Part shown: one piece after another, positions 37,100 to 49,800 of the stretch
Position numbering within the stretch: position 1 is the first letter of the stretch
How the letters are laid out: every line of letters starts with the position of its first letter
Assembly (NCBI GenBank): GCA_002633005.1
Contig: NMRA01000034.1
Coordinates: 513,326 to 577,325 of the forward strand
Reading direction: 5' to 3'
From: Phoronis australis
Taxonomy: Eukaryota; Phoronida; Phoronidae
DNA: 64,000 bases
Notes under the pieces: generated by a model
Databases searched by the model: none
What the model saw: only the letters and a program-made list of their open reading frames with translations
What the model was told of the DNA's origin: nothing
Translations under genes and position numbers: made by a program

Positions 37100-37232
37100 C
37101 GCTACGACCTTCACATGAACGAGCTAGCCAAGTACGGCGAAGTGTGTCATCCTTCGGAAAGCGACGCAAGGTACCCAAAGCTGGTGTGAGACGACAATGA
37201 GTACATCCCGGCACGCAGCAACAGCGTGGCAT
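37100..37232 (-). pseudogene. THAP zinc-finger fragment of the Kolobok element
   Basis: Starts [15 protein letters not shown] and continues with RRFPKDDTLRRTWLA. The C-x2-4-C start and the F-P-x-D....W spacing are THAP-domain features, a DNA-binding zinc finger of transposases and their relatives. The second half of the finger is not intact. Confidence 0.75.
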
Positions 37233-37828
37233 GTTGACTGACTTGTAAACAAAAGCAAACGGTGACCGAACTTATCACAAACGAGGTAGAACAATGACGG
37301 ACTCGACAGCTCTCACAGTCAGACTATAATGAAAAGAAATTGGCCCAAACCTCTTGCCTCCCAAAACGTCACTTCCGGAATAGAGGACGTCGAGAAATTA
37401 ATCAAATTACGAAAAGCTGAAATTAAGTGAAAAATGTGTCTGGGATAATCAACGAACCTTATTTTGCTAAAAGTGACATGAAAAAAGGTTGCCTTCGCCT
37501 TTAAGTACGGAATTACCCAATGAGTAAAGGATGGATAACGCCAATTGCCGGTTCATCACGGAAGGTTAAAAGTTATAATCACTTTAGTGTGATCTTAAAG
37601 GTAATAGTAACAGTCCCATATGCAACCCAGTTTTGGCATTGTTATCCATGGGGAGTTGACCATAAAATGCAGGTTTGTCCTTCATAAACAGTTAGTAAAT
37701 GGCTTTCTGTGAATTTTTGCCTTGAGCACATGAATACGTCTTTTGTTGATTTCGTTTTACATTGAATGTTAAAATTTCTAATGCTGTAGTCTGTGGGCCC
37801 CTAATATTTAGTTTGTGTTTGTTTTCAG

Positions 37829-37898
37829 TGCCATGGCTTGTCAAATTGGTGAATATGAGCAGCAACGACTTAATAACATAGCAGACAACAGAGTCATG
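37829..37898 (+). CDS. CDCA7: CDCA7 start exon
   Basis: Acceptor tttcag ends at 37828, ATG at 37833, donor gtaatg starts at 37899. It encodes [20 protein letters not shown] then VM. Joined to the exon ending at 35161, the codon run ...taa-agt-gcc-ATG has a stop just upstream, supporting this start. Confidence 0.88.
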
Positions 37899-40800
37899 GT
37901 AATGTTTTTAAACTTCATGTAAAAGATGGACATGAGAGCTCTGTCACAGACATCGCTTGTGGTAGATCTTCTATGCCCATCTGTCCCGAGATCATTTTCT
38001 GTATTACAGTGGTGCCAACTTAATGTCATAACGGGTAGTAGAATATCCATGTTGCTGTAATGAAATATCAAGAATTTCCCCAATAAGTCCACTCATAATA
38101 ACTCACATAATATCATGATTTAATTATTGTCACATTCGTGAATATTGTTATTAAAAACCAGCAAATGACCATGTATACCTTTGTTTTTCTCTCTTAGACT
38201 AAAAAGAAACATAATTTATTATGCGCGTCATGACATCATCCCTGTCCACCATCCGCTGCTCTATCTTCAAAACACTTAGATGTATGTTCATAAAATTTTA
38301 CACTTGAGTTCCCTTTATGGATGGGACGGCATGAGTGAATTTTCAGACGGATGCCACTACCGGTGTGTCCCCTAGTGGCAATTTTATTTTTTTACATGTC
38401 TGTATATTCAAAGGTCCTCAGCGGATTTTCATAAAATTTGGCAGATTAGTGAGATGACGCTATCGTCACGTGTTGTGAATATCGACATATATGCTTCTAC
38501 TGTGAAGGGGACGGCTGACCATGATTTTCGATGACTTCAGCTACTGTGGCGCATCTGAGACTCTCCACTTAGCATGATTAGCTTGACTGGTTACGATCAC
38601 CGCCAAGTCGAAAAAATGCCTGGCATATCCTGCTAATTATCATAATTTGCGTTGAAACTAAGGGCATGATATTAAGCGGACTCCCGTAATTTTCAGTGTT
38701 GCGTCACAATAAATGACCATTTACACTCATTAACTCTTCTGTTAATATCTGGAAATGGAGCTTTGCTGATACACAGTCTATGTTCATGGGTCTTTCATGC
38801 TATAGCTTCACTTGAAGTAGTTACCCCATGAATCACTCCTTTGGTATGGTTGTCATGTATTTTGAATTTCAATGTCATAGCCAAAATGTTTTTCCAAAAG
38901 TCCAACAAATTCCTTTATTATGCGCCCACATATTTATATGTGGACGCATTATGCCGTCATCTCCATTCGTACGTCTGTTCGTACGGGCGGGGTGCGTCCA
39001 GCGTCCGCTGCTCTATCTCCAAAACCCTTTGACATATGTTCATGAAATTTAGCACTTATGTTCCATTCATGAATGGGACGGCATGTGCGAACTTTCGGAC
39101 GGATCCGACTACCGGTGTGCCCCCTAGTGGCAATTTTAATTTTTTTACGCTTACCTTTGTATCTTCAAAAGTCCTGAACAGATTTTCATGAAATTTGGTG
39201 TGTAGGCACCTATTAGTGAGATGACGCCATCCTCTCGTTTTCAGATGGATTCGACATAGTTTGCACCACCTAGTGGCCAGTTTTACTGTTTTCGAGTCTA
39301 TATTTTTGCGTCCACCCCTCTATCAACCAAACCGCTCAAAGGATGATTGTGAAAATTGGCATGTATGTGCTTACTATAAAGAAGACAGCTCACAATGATT
39401 TTCAGACGATTTGGACTACTGTGACGCCTCCTAGTGGCAGTTTTGTTTTTTTTTGCGCCTGTGGCTGTATCTCCTAAACCGTTTGCAGGATCTTTACGAA
39501 ATTTAATAAGTGTATTTATATGGTATTAACAACAGACGATGACGACTTTTGGACGGATCCACCTACCAGTGTGCCCCCTAGTGGCAATTTTATTTTTTTA
39601 CGTTTACCTCTGTATCTTCACAAGTCCTTAACGGATTTTCATGAAATTTGGTATGTAGGCACCTATTAGTGCGCTGACACTATCCTCCCGTTTTCGGATG
39701 GATTCGACCTAGTTTGCGACACCCAGTGGTCATTTTTATTGTTTTTGAGTCTGTTTTTTGGCGTCCACCCTTCTATCAACCAAACCGCTCTATGTATGAT
39801 TGTGAAAATTGGCATCTATGTTCTTACTATGAAGAGGACGGTTGAAGCTGAATTTTCCATGACTGATTACTGTGGCGCCTCCTAGTGGCAGTTTTTTTGC
39901 GCCCATGGCTGTATCTCCCAAACCGTTGGCAGGATCTTTACTAAATTTAGGAAGTGTATTTATGTGATGTTGACAACGGACGATAGCGACTTTAGGATGA
40001 TTCTGACTACCGGTATGCCTCTAGTGGCAATTTAAGTATTTTACATTGACCTCTGTATTTTCATAGGTCTTCAGGTGTATACTTTGTGTTACTTAATTTG
40101 TGACTAAGAAGGAAAAGTTCCAAGTAGAAATTTGTTTCTGGCATTCTAATGCTGTGCTAATCTTGTATGTTAGTAAATTTGTTTTTAATTCTATGTTTCT
40201 GTGGTGCTTTAAGCAACTGATGTATAAGATGTGCTTGTATTATGAAGATCACTCACATTGGCCTCTAGCCTATTGAGGAGACAATGACCATGTCTTTCCA
40301 TTTTGCAAAGTACAACATACCACGGTACTACATACATGCACTCTACTGGCCACTTTATGGTACCAATAAACAACCCTAGAAGTATACCGTATATGGTGCA
40401 ATTGTGGGCGTATTTCAACGCTCTGCGTTGCTCTTGTTCCTCTAGTTAGCCAAGCTGATGGAAGATCTCAAGCAGATGGGTCCGAGACCGAACAGGCCAG
40501 CATCCTCTAAGGTACGGATATTTGTACTTGTGGAAAATTTTTTGCATTGTGTTTTACATACATCCGCTGTCCCTTTGTTAATGCCCTATGTAGTGCCATC
40601 TGTGATAACCATTGTTTGCAACTTGGCTTTGTGGGGACTTTTTTATTCCTTGAGGTCTTGTTCAGTGAATAAAATGACCCACCATGTCAAGCCAACTAGC
40701 ACTGCCTGATTTCAAGCTAGTATGAAGTCTCAGGAAAGACTCAGAAATTACCTCTAATTTCAATCAGAAATGAATTAAGATCAGTCTCCAGAAAGTTAGT

Positions 40801-43800
40801 TTTTGAGGGAACATGGGTTTATAACCTCACCTGGTACACTTTTTGCTCAGTAATTTTGCTCATTTGAAAATGCTGTTATGAGGATTCAATAGATGGCACT
40901 GGATGCAGCTGAATAACGTTTTATAATGTGCTTCTTTCTTTATTTTTTTGAGTCTATCCCAAAACATTCCTCCGTTTAAATTATGTATTTTTGAGATGTG
41001 TGTCAGTTTCAGTTTCATTATCATCATTGCTTGAACTAAAGTTTGCTACAACTAAGGTGATCTGCTGCTTCATTAATTTTCAAAGTTTTGTTGTGTTGAG
41101 ACATATTGATAAGTCCACCTCTGTTCGCAGTTTGTTTCTGAAATTTGACATGCAGGTTCATCTTGTCCGTAAGAACAATTTGTCCATATTATCAAAATAG
41201 CTGAGATTTAAAGCATTGGTTACCAGTCTTTAGAACACTTTCATCACAAGACATGTTCAAAATGGACTCACTGTTCTTTTCGTCATTTTCAGCAATCCAA
41301 AGCCAGCAGTCGAAGACAGAGCGAGGGGGTGATAAGACGTAATCCCTCACGCAGTACACGCTACTCCCCTGTTAACTACAGCCCACCACGTACTCGCAAT
41401 CGTCAAAGATGTGGTTCAGTGACCAGCAGCACAGGATCTTCATCAACAGTATCAACTCCTGAGGTTAGTAGGTCACCTTTACCACCACCTTTGATTGGGC
41501 AGCTTGTTTAAAATACAGTAAGCTCCAAGATTGAATGTGTCCCATTTCAGACAGGAACATGATTTGTATTGCAATAAACTACGATTTGAAGCTAGGTGCA
41601 ATAACATCACATTAAGCTTCAACAAAAGTTCGATAAAACACTATGTTATTGCTACAAAAACTCGACTAGAGCGCTAAATATTGTCAGGATGTTTAGCCAA
41701 GTCTGCCAGAGTTCTGTCAATGTGTGTTTAGGTTATTTTGAAAATGACCGTAAAAGAGCAAAAACATTCTATGTAAAATACAACCCTACAAGAGACACCA
41801 CCCTCTGCACCTGTAGATGAGACTTTGTTGCATGTGTCTACATGCATGCCACCCAAGGAAAAACCTTTTTTGAAAAAAGGCATTGTTTGAGTAAAGGCAA
41901 ATGAGCGTAACTCTGTGCGTATACGGTAGCCTTGTGACTCGGGGAATCTGCCAATTTCTTTAATATCATCCGTAAATTTCGACTATTCAAAGCATTCAAA
42001 GCATGACTTCATGTCCGTCCAAGTTTGCATCATCTCTTCAGTGGCTTTTATGACATTTATATTGCTGGTCGGTCTTAGCGTTTTGGGTGTATTTTTTCTA
42101 TTAAAAGGTGCATTTTCTCCTTTCTGAAGTCGTAGACTTAGTACCTTGAAAAGCAGCAAACTAATATCAGTTTGACAGGTTCAGCCAGACATTATTTGTG
42201 GATACCACGAGACTATTAAAGGTTTTGGGTTTTAAAATCAAAATTTTGTCAATGAGTTGTTCACTCATTTCAGTTTTTCGTGGAATTTACTGGAAATTGG
42301 AAATAAATAATACTTCCCACATACATCTAGTTATGTTAATTTATTCTTGCATATTCAACAGAGTTATAACTTTCCAAGTCATTAACATATCATACACCCG
42401 TTAATCCGTGATAATCAAAATTTCAATTTAATTTGCAGAAAAAATTTTATGTGAAGTTCAGAATGTTCGGCCATAAACGACGTGACTTTGATGAAGACAG
42501 TGAATCCATATTTGTAGCAGACGATGAAGATGAAGAAGGTGAAGATGAGGTAATTTCAAAGATTTACTTCTGATTGGAATGGAAGCTTTGTCAAAATGAA
42601 ATTTCTCTCTGGTCCTCATGAAAAGATGTGTAAAATTTGGATTTTATGTTTAAGAAGTATGTTGCAAATAAAAGAATGAAATACAGGGCCCAATTTGGCT
42701 AACTGCAGGTATCCAATATGAAGCCAATGTTTACACCAACTGTGCCTACGTCTGTGCTAATTGAAAGAAGCCTTAAAACATGACCGATATTTATTCATAC
42801 CTCATATGGTAAAAGTTTACCCAACTTGTACATTTATGTTCTCCTAAAACAAGTCACAATAATCTTACACTGAACATGTCTTGGTGATCACATGATCCAA
42901 TTGTTTTTATGGAAACTAACCAAGCCATCCCAGGCATCCGTTTTGACAACACCTTTTGGTTTAAAGGTAACTTTAAATTATCTTAAATAAAAGGTGAGAG
43001 GTATCGTCCTCTATCTGTTCATATGGCAAACTGTTATTGGTATCGCTGCTCTGGATCCTTGTTGGAGGTGAAGTTCCACTTTGGTTGTTAGTTGGGGTCG
43101 ATGTGTTTGCCGTCTTTTTAATTTCTTTTTAATATTAGCACAACCCCAAGAATTGCTTTTTGATTACATCTAGGTTCTCTTTCACTTCGTTTCATACATT
43201 GATTAGCACGACCGATCTCAGAGTAGTAGGAGACTGATTTGTGCAATGCACGATTGTCAGCCAGTAAAGCCAGGACTCAAATCCAGGTTTCCCAAATGGG
43301 AGTCCGAAGCACAAACCACTGAGCCATAGGTCACGTCAGCATTCATGCTGTGCAGACTAAAATGAGACGGAACTTTACACCAAGCACAATTGATGTAGCA
43401 TGTGTCATCTTTATAGCCTCTTAGTCTGAACTGACATTCTAAATTTATATAAAAATGAACTCGGGCTATGGTAACAGTTAAAATTCTTCAATTTTGGGAA
43501 AAGAATACTAAAATGAATGTTTTTCTATCTTTAATAGGCTAACTACTTCTTTACAAATGCTCAAAATTTTATCAAATGTTGTTCGGTGACAGCTACGCGA
43601 TACAAACCGTGGTTAAGTAAAATGAAGCCATGTTCTGAAAAGTTATAATTCTTGATAAGAAATATAACAAAATTACACTTCACGTGTCCGACAAATCATG
43701 TCCCGAACTGGAGAATTTCTGCTGTATGCATTCAGCTGTTTGTTATTTCAGGAGGAGCAGCATTTTGAGACGGCGCTGTCACCTCGCAGACACGCTCGTG

Positions 43801-46800
43801 TTGACTACGACAAGAAAGCTGCAGAAGATATCACGGAGGAAGACTTGTCTGCCGTCGCAGAATGTGTCCGTGACAAGCACTATGACAGCTATGACGTAAG
43901 TAGGCCAAAAATCGTCGTGTGGTATGACAATTCTTCTCTTACTTCGCACAAAATTAATTCCTTAAGTTGTCATTTGCTGTTTTTCAAGTGTAGATTGATA
44001 CCTTACTGCCAATGTTGGAAATTTTGACAGGTGTTTTATGACGGTTATTTTTTGTTGAGAAATTAATACAAAATGAAATCTCACTTGTCTAACATATTGC
44101 GCCCGAAACTTGAAGAATTATTGAATATTTTGTCTCGTGGGTTTGTTTCTGAATTTCTTTATACGGAGTGAGAAAACACTTTCAAGTTGATCCAGATACT
44201 GACAAGTTGACGTTACAATAATTCATCACACGACTTTACTCTGTCAACCTATATTGTGAAGTTTCATGTTTTTTGTCTATAATTTGATTGGCTGATCTTT
44301 TTTGAAATTGTGTAGTCAATTCCTGGCTACCCAGGACTATATCTTTGTTGTTATATTCAAAATCCAGGTATAAATGTCTAAATGAACTGGCGCACCTCAC
44401 GAGTCAGACTTGGACATTGATTATGCCTATTTTGTATGTGTTTTGTCACTGAATTAAGCCCCATTTTCTCTGGTCATTGTGTTTATCGGATATCTGGTGT
44501 CACAGACTTCTGTCATTATAAGCCATCGGTGGCTGTCATTCTATAGGAAAACCATATGACTGGTGACTGACTGCATTGCCAATAGAAGGGTGCGCCCGAA
44601 GATGTGCGGAGAGCACTTCCAGCTCACGAAATACGTTGCCTGCGTTTTGATCTCCGGCTCTGTGACTTAAACGTGCCAATTACAAATCCCCTGATTGAGT
44701 TCCAGCAATAAAAATAGTCCCAACAGTTTTCAAGAATTATCCACACTTTCACAAACTAGAACGGACACGCAAGTGTGTAACGAGTGATACAAACAAAATG
44801 TTTACCAATAGGGACATACCATGAAGAATAACAATCCACTTAGAGATTACTTGATATTGGACTGCTTTTTTACAAAAATAATATCTAATAATTTAATAAA
44901 GAGGTTTGAGCATGTGGTTGAGTGTTGGAACCTACCAAAATTTTTCATTATAAGTAGTTCTTATGAATGACCCCCATAAAGGACCAGTGAGACCCGAAAC
45001 CCTCTGGAAAAAGTAATAGTATAGTTTCTTGAAGCAATGGCAGCTGATAACATGGGCTAACTGTCTCCTGCTGCCCTCTAGTGGAAAATGGTGGAATTTC
45101 ACTTTGGTGACAAATGCTTTGTGTGCTTAAAATATGCTATAGAGACTATGCTCAGACGTTAGAAAATCATTGGCAGCGGAGATAGGTTAATTTGAAGGGC
45201 CGTTCTACCATGTTGGCATAACCAAAACAAAACTATTATACAGCATGCTGCTTTTATGACTCTCGCCAACGTTTATCTCTTGAACATTAACCCTTTCGCA
45301 GTGTCCTTGATCCACCACTGTTAAGAACATCATCGTAATATTGTTTTCAGGGCACAACATGCCACCAGTGTAGACAGAAGACGGATGACTTCAAGACCAT
45401 CTGTAGGTCACCATTGTGTATGGGGGTCAGAGGTCAGTTCTGTGGCCCATGTCTGAGGAACAGATATGGAGAAGACGCCAAACAAACTCTAAGAGACCCA
45501 GTAAGTAAATTATTTGAACCAAGTAAAAAGTTTGATTTGGGCTGGGCTCATTTCTATAGTTGATCTGGAGACTTAAGGTGTATTCTAAACATTTTTAAAA
45601 GAGGAACTTGTAACTCAAAAGGTGGAGCTGGTGTAACAATGGCCTATTTTCACAGTAGTTCCACCTAGTGAGTATTTTACCACCTACTGCATTTCAGTTT
45701 AAAATCAATCTTTCACAACACTAGATGTTAATCTGTGGCAAGAATTTGATTTTCTGCAAAAATTCCTTTGTTGGGTTGTTCTCTTTCTTATATTCAGTAG
45801 GAATCCAGACCAACCCGTATCTGGTTAACTAGGAAATAAATACCCTAAGTCTATACGAGATTATGAATGTTTTGACCCGTCACCATCAATATCCTCCAAT
45901 ACACGACTTTTGATATTCTCACTTTTGTTAACCCACCTGAGATGATACTGCGGGGTGTACCTTCTCCAGAATGTATCTGAAATAGTACAAGCCCGATTAA
46001 GATGTTAACTGTGCCACCGGGCAAATTCAAACAACACAAGATGATCGTTGTCTAGTGCCCGTTGACACACTCACATGGCGCAGAAATGGCAAGGTGGAAA
46101 TTGTAGGCAGGAATGTGGAGTCTGCATGCTCTAGTGGTGTGAGTCACAGTTTATGTTGAGAAAGAGAAAATTATGCATGTTCTTGGGTGTTACAGTCGCC
46201 ATTGTGACCCAAAAAGTGTTGAGTAAGTAGAAGAGCAGTATTTGGTCTCCAAGGTGCCCAGCAAGTTTTCTGAGCGATTTGGCTTTCTATCGTTCGTCTG
46301 TGTGGAAATCAGAATAAAGGTGTTTTTACTTGGGACATCAGTTATCATTTTTGAAGCATCATTTAAAATAAAATTGTTTCCATTGTTTTCAAAAGGGTAA
46401 AGGTTGAGAAACTTACTACTGACTTGCACTTGCTGTTGCATCTGACTCAGCGACATCACGTTTTCATGGATTCTTAATGATGCAGACGCGTTATTGAAAA
46501 TATTGGAAATGGTGCTTTCCAAGACTCGCTGTGTTGTATGTGTATATGCAAGGAGCCTCTTTGAGCATTTTGATGGTTAGGAATAGGATTGTAATGCTCA
46601 CTTTGAATTGAGCAGCTGGCGACGTGATGAATAATTTTAATAATGGTTTGGCTGCAAGTTTATCAACTCTGCCAGTTTGCAAAACAGAACTTTTGAATCT
46701 TAAAAAGCACACTAGAAATGGATTTCTACCATCATAGAGTTGAGAGTTTGCCTGCCATTAAAGAGTTCCCACCATGCATTTTGTCACTAAAAAGCAAATA

Positions 46801-49800
46801 TGAAATGAATACCATAAAATCTAACTAAATATTAAACAACTTTTTTGCCAAATAGTCGTGAATTTTTTAATTTTGAAGAAAAATTAGTTATTTCCAAGTT
46901 TCCCACCAAATGGTGTAATGGGTGGAAGACGTTTGGTCACTTGACAATCAATTGCAATGGTGGAACACAGCTGATTAGAAGACGAGGACGATTTTGAGCT
47001 AGAACTGGACAATTATGGAGACAGAGGAGAGTGAATACGGGCATCACACTCAAGTACTTGAAGAATCAGACAATGAATTCGATTTCCCACTTAGTGATTT
47101 TTTGTCAGCTTTGAGGCTGTATGAACTCTATCCTTTTGCACAGAAATGCTGCAGACATGTGAGCCACAACCAACTGAACAAAGGGGTGGTGAATATTCAC
47201 AAAATAGACTCTTAATAATTACTGACAAAGGCCACCGTAAATAAGTTTTAAGCAACTAGTCTAGCTTACTACACGTTAACGATTATCATGCTAAGCTTCC
47301 ACTATATAAGTATCATCTGCTTTAGATTACCACTGGTTACTCGGTATAATGCCCAAGTCAAAGGATCCCGATGACACGTTACCCGAATTCAAACTGGAGA
47401 TTGACGATTTACGAGTGAGAGAAAATGACAGATAAATTTTACTGAATAAAGATGTAGTTGTTTCTATTGAAATCATGTGTCTTATTTTTCATAGCGTATA
47501 AATGTTGGTACAATGCCTTTTGTTGAGCATGTGATTATTATTTTCATGCTTGATGATGTCAGCTGGTTCGTGGTGCAGTGGTTAAAGGCGAAGGCAACCA
47601 TTTTCATGCCATTTTTAGCAAAAATACGGTTCGTTGATTGTCCCAGACCCATTTTTCACTGAATTGCAGCTTTTCGTAATTTAATTAATTACTCGTTCTC
47701 CACTCTGGAAGTGACGTTTTGGGAGGCAAGAATTTCGCGCCACTTTGGTTCTGCTTTGAGTTTACTGTGAGAATCTGTACTACTTTTGTTTTGGTGCTGT
47801 TTTTCTAAAATTGTCCTCACCACTTCCCATCGACGAGTATTCTACGACAAGCTAGGTTGTTAGAGAACTCAAATTACGTTGGATTTAGGGATTGTTTAGT
47901 TTGTAGTAACCTGAAAGTGACTGGAGTCGACAACCCATACCACAGTGACAGTAGTGAGACATTGTTCATAGCAGTGGTGACGAGGAATTTTTTCACGGAC
48001 AGTCAGTGGGTGGGTATATGTTTGAGCCCGAGTATCATGAGGCAAAGTACAACAGGCACAACTTGCCCGAGTGTCCCGTGACACACTAACACTGGATGGT
48101 AACCTGAGCATCCAAACTGCTTACATCCCGCCATTGTGACTCGCTCGCCACATATCTGGCACCGTCTAAATAGCTCCAATACTTTAGACAAGTCCACAAT
48201 AAACTTATCAAAGTTTGGCTCGCCGATCTGTTCATTGGACGAAAAACTGTCCTCGTCACTGTGTGTCGAACTGGGCCTGTACTCACTCCCACTACTCAAC
48301 ATCGCTGCAGGGATGCTTACAGGCTCTGGGCTAGAGACAACAGCACAGGGCAAATCACAGCTAGTTCTGGAATTGCATGCTCTGAAGATACGTTCAGAGG
48401 CACAGGTGACATGAAGCCTTGCCTCCAGTCACTGTAGTGTCCACAGCTTGCGAGGCTTCTCGCTTCAAAAACGCACTTGGGGGTGGCAACGGGGCATTCC
48501 TGGGAATCAGCAGCGACGGTATATGGCATCCTTCTTCAGGCATTGTTTCGGAGGGACCTTCTTCCATTAAGCGTACCTATCTCTCTCGTAATCTGACCAC
48601 AGAAAATGCTTGCCACACACTCGGTAACCCTCCACTGCTTTAACCCTTATCCTGCTGAGCCTCTATTCAGACTACTTTCCCTGTGTGCTGAGCTAAGTAG
48701 GTCACCATTACTGCTGTACACTAAGCTGTTGGGAGGTCACCCAGACAAATGACCTAACAATTTTAAATTGGAAATTTGAAGGGGAAATGTTAAATTAAAA
48801 GAAAAGAAGTCAATATAAAACTTGTGCAGAATTTAATGGAGATTTTTACCATGTGTAAGTCTTTATCATAGCCTTGGTGAAAGTAAACTGATCCACTGTC
48901 ATCCTCTCCCGTATGGCTCCAGCCATCTAATGAAACTATGTGTCTACACTTACACAAACCTGCCAATATCTCCCAAACTAGTAATCACAGCCATATGGTT
49001 TAAATTGGAGAACTGTAGAGGAAATTGTGAAGTATGGAATGCTCATGGTCACATATCAAAACAACATTCCAGGGCTCTTACAATTTCTGAATGAAAATCA
49101 CAAGTGTCCTGGGGTGAGTGCACTCTCCTAGCGCAGCCCAGCTGTAACTTATTATAGTCGATTGAGTACACCCAACGCATTGTAATAGGATAATTGGTAT
49201 GTCGGCTGACCTCGTCTAGCGCAGGATAAGGGTTAAACGTTGCATGGACGGGTAACGCTGCGTTCTTCACACGAACGAGCCAAATACGGCAAAGTGTGTC
49301 ATCATTCGGAAAGCGATGCAAAGGTACTCTCAAAGCGCGCGCGAGATGATAATGAGTACATCCCGGTACACAGCAACAGTGTAGCATGTTAACTGACTCG
49401 TAAACAAAAGCAAGCGATGAACGAACTTGTCACAACCGAGGTAGAACGATGACTGACTCGACAGCTTTCACAGTCAGACTATATGAAAAGAAATTGGCGC
49501 GAAATTCTTGCCTCCGAAAACGTCACATCCGGAGTAGAGGACGAGTAATTAATTAAATTACGAAAAGCTGTAATTAAGAGAAAAATATGTCTGGAATAAT
49601 CAACGCACATTATTTTTGCTAAAAATGACATGAAAAAAGGTTGCCTTCGCCTTTAAGTCAACGACTCGATACTCTTGCGAAGCGGGTTTGAAACCAGACT
49701 CCGGTTCCTGCCAAAATGTTATTCAACCCATGTTGAGTAACTAAATTATTGGGTTATTCAACAGTAGTATTGGCCGTGTCAGGCTGATAATGTGGTATAA

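Larger units (their letters stand above)
36168..37500. mobile_element. Kolobok-type THAP transposon remnant, copy 1 (1333 bp)
   Basis: Flanked by TTAA on both sides (36164-36167, 37501-37504). Inverted termini begin aggcgaaggcaacc and extend about 310 bp. The minus strand carries THAP-domain and later transposase fragments with frame breaks (separate entries). TTAA target plus THAP-domain transposase is diagnostic of the Kolobok group. Non-autonomous now. Confidence 0.85.
35162..37828 (+). other. CDCA7 first intron (inferred)
   Basis: If the untranslated exon ends at 35161, this is intron 1. It contains E2F-like motifs at 35307-35518, a single N followed by a C run at 35700, and a complete 1.3-kb Kolobok-type element. 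Confidence 0.45.
47586..49652. mobile_element. Kolobok-type THAP transposon remnant, copy 2 (2067 bp with an insertion)
   Basis: TTAA at 47582-47585 and 49653-49656; termini aggcgaaggcaacc and its inverse. Shares internal sequence with copy 1 (for example the 48070-48360 and 36500-36800 blocks). A 589-bp element is inserted at 48644-49232, leaving about 1.48 kb of Kolobok sequence. Same orientation as copy 1. Confidence 0.87.
47558..49730 (+). repeat. tRNA-derived SINE split by a transposon
   Basis: Joining the flanks at the single TTAA gives gtggtgcagtggttaagtca, a tRNA-like A-box region. Then cgactcgatactcttgcgaa and a B-box-like gggtttgaaacc (about 49683) follow. The interruption is exactly the Kolobok element 47586-49652. 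Confidence 0.65.

Noticed and set aside
46190-46712. Open frames of 110 and 73 codons on minus in a CDCA7 intron
   Set aside because: No recognisable motif, no splice-site support, composition like surrounding intron.
47015-47215. Acidic open frame [11 protein letters not shown]... on plus
   Set aside because: Short, no homology I recognise and no clear splice borders. It is not in phase with a convincing CDCA7 exon.
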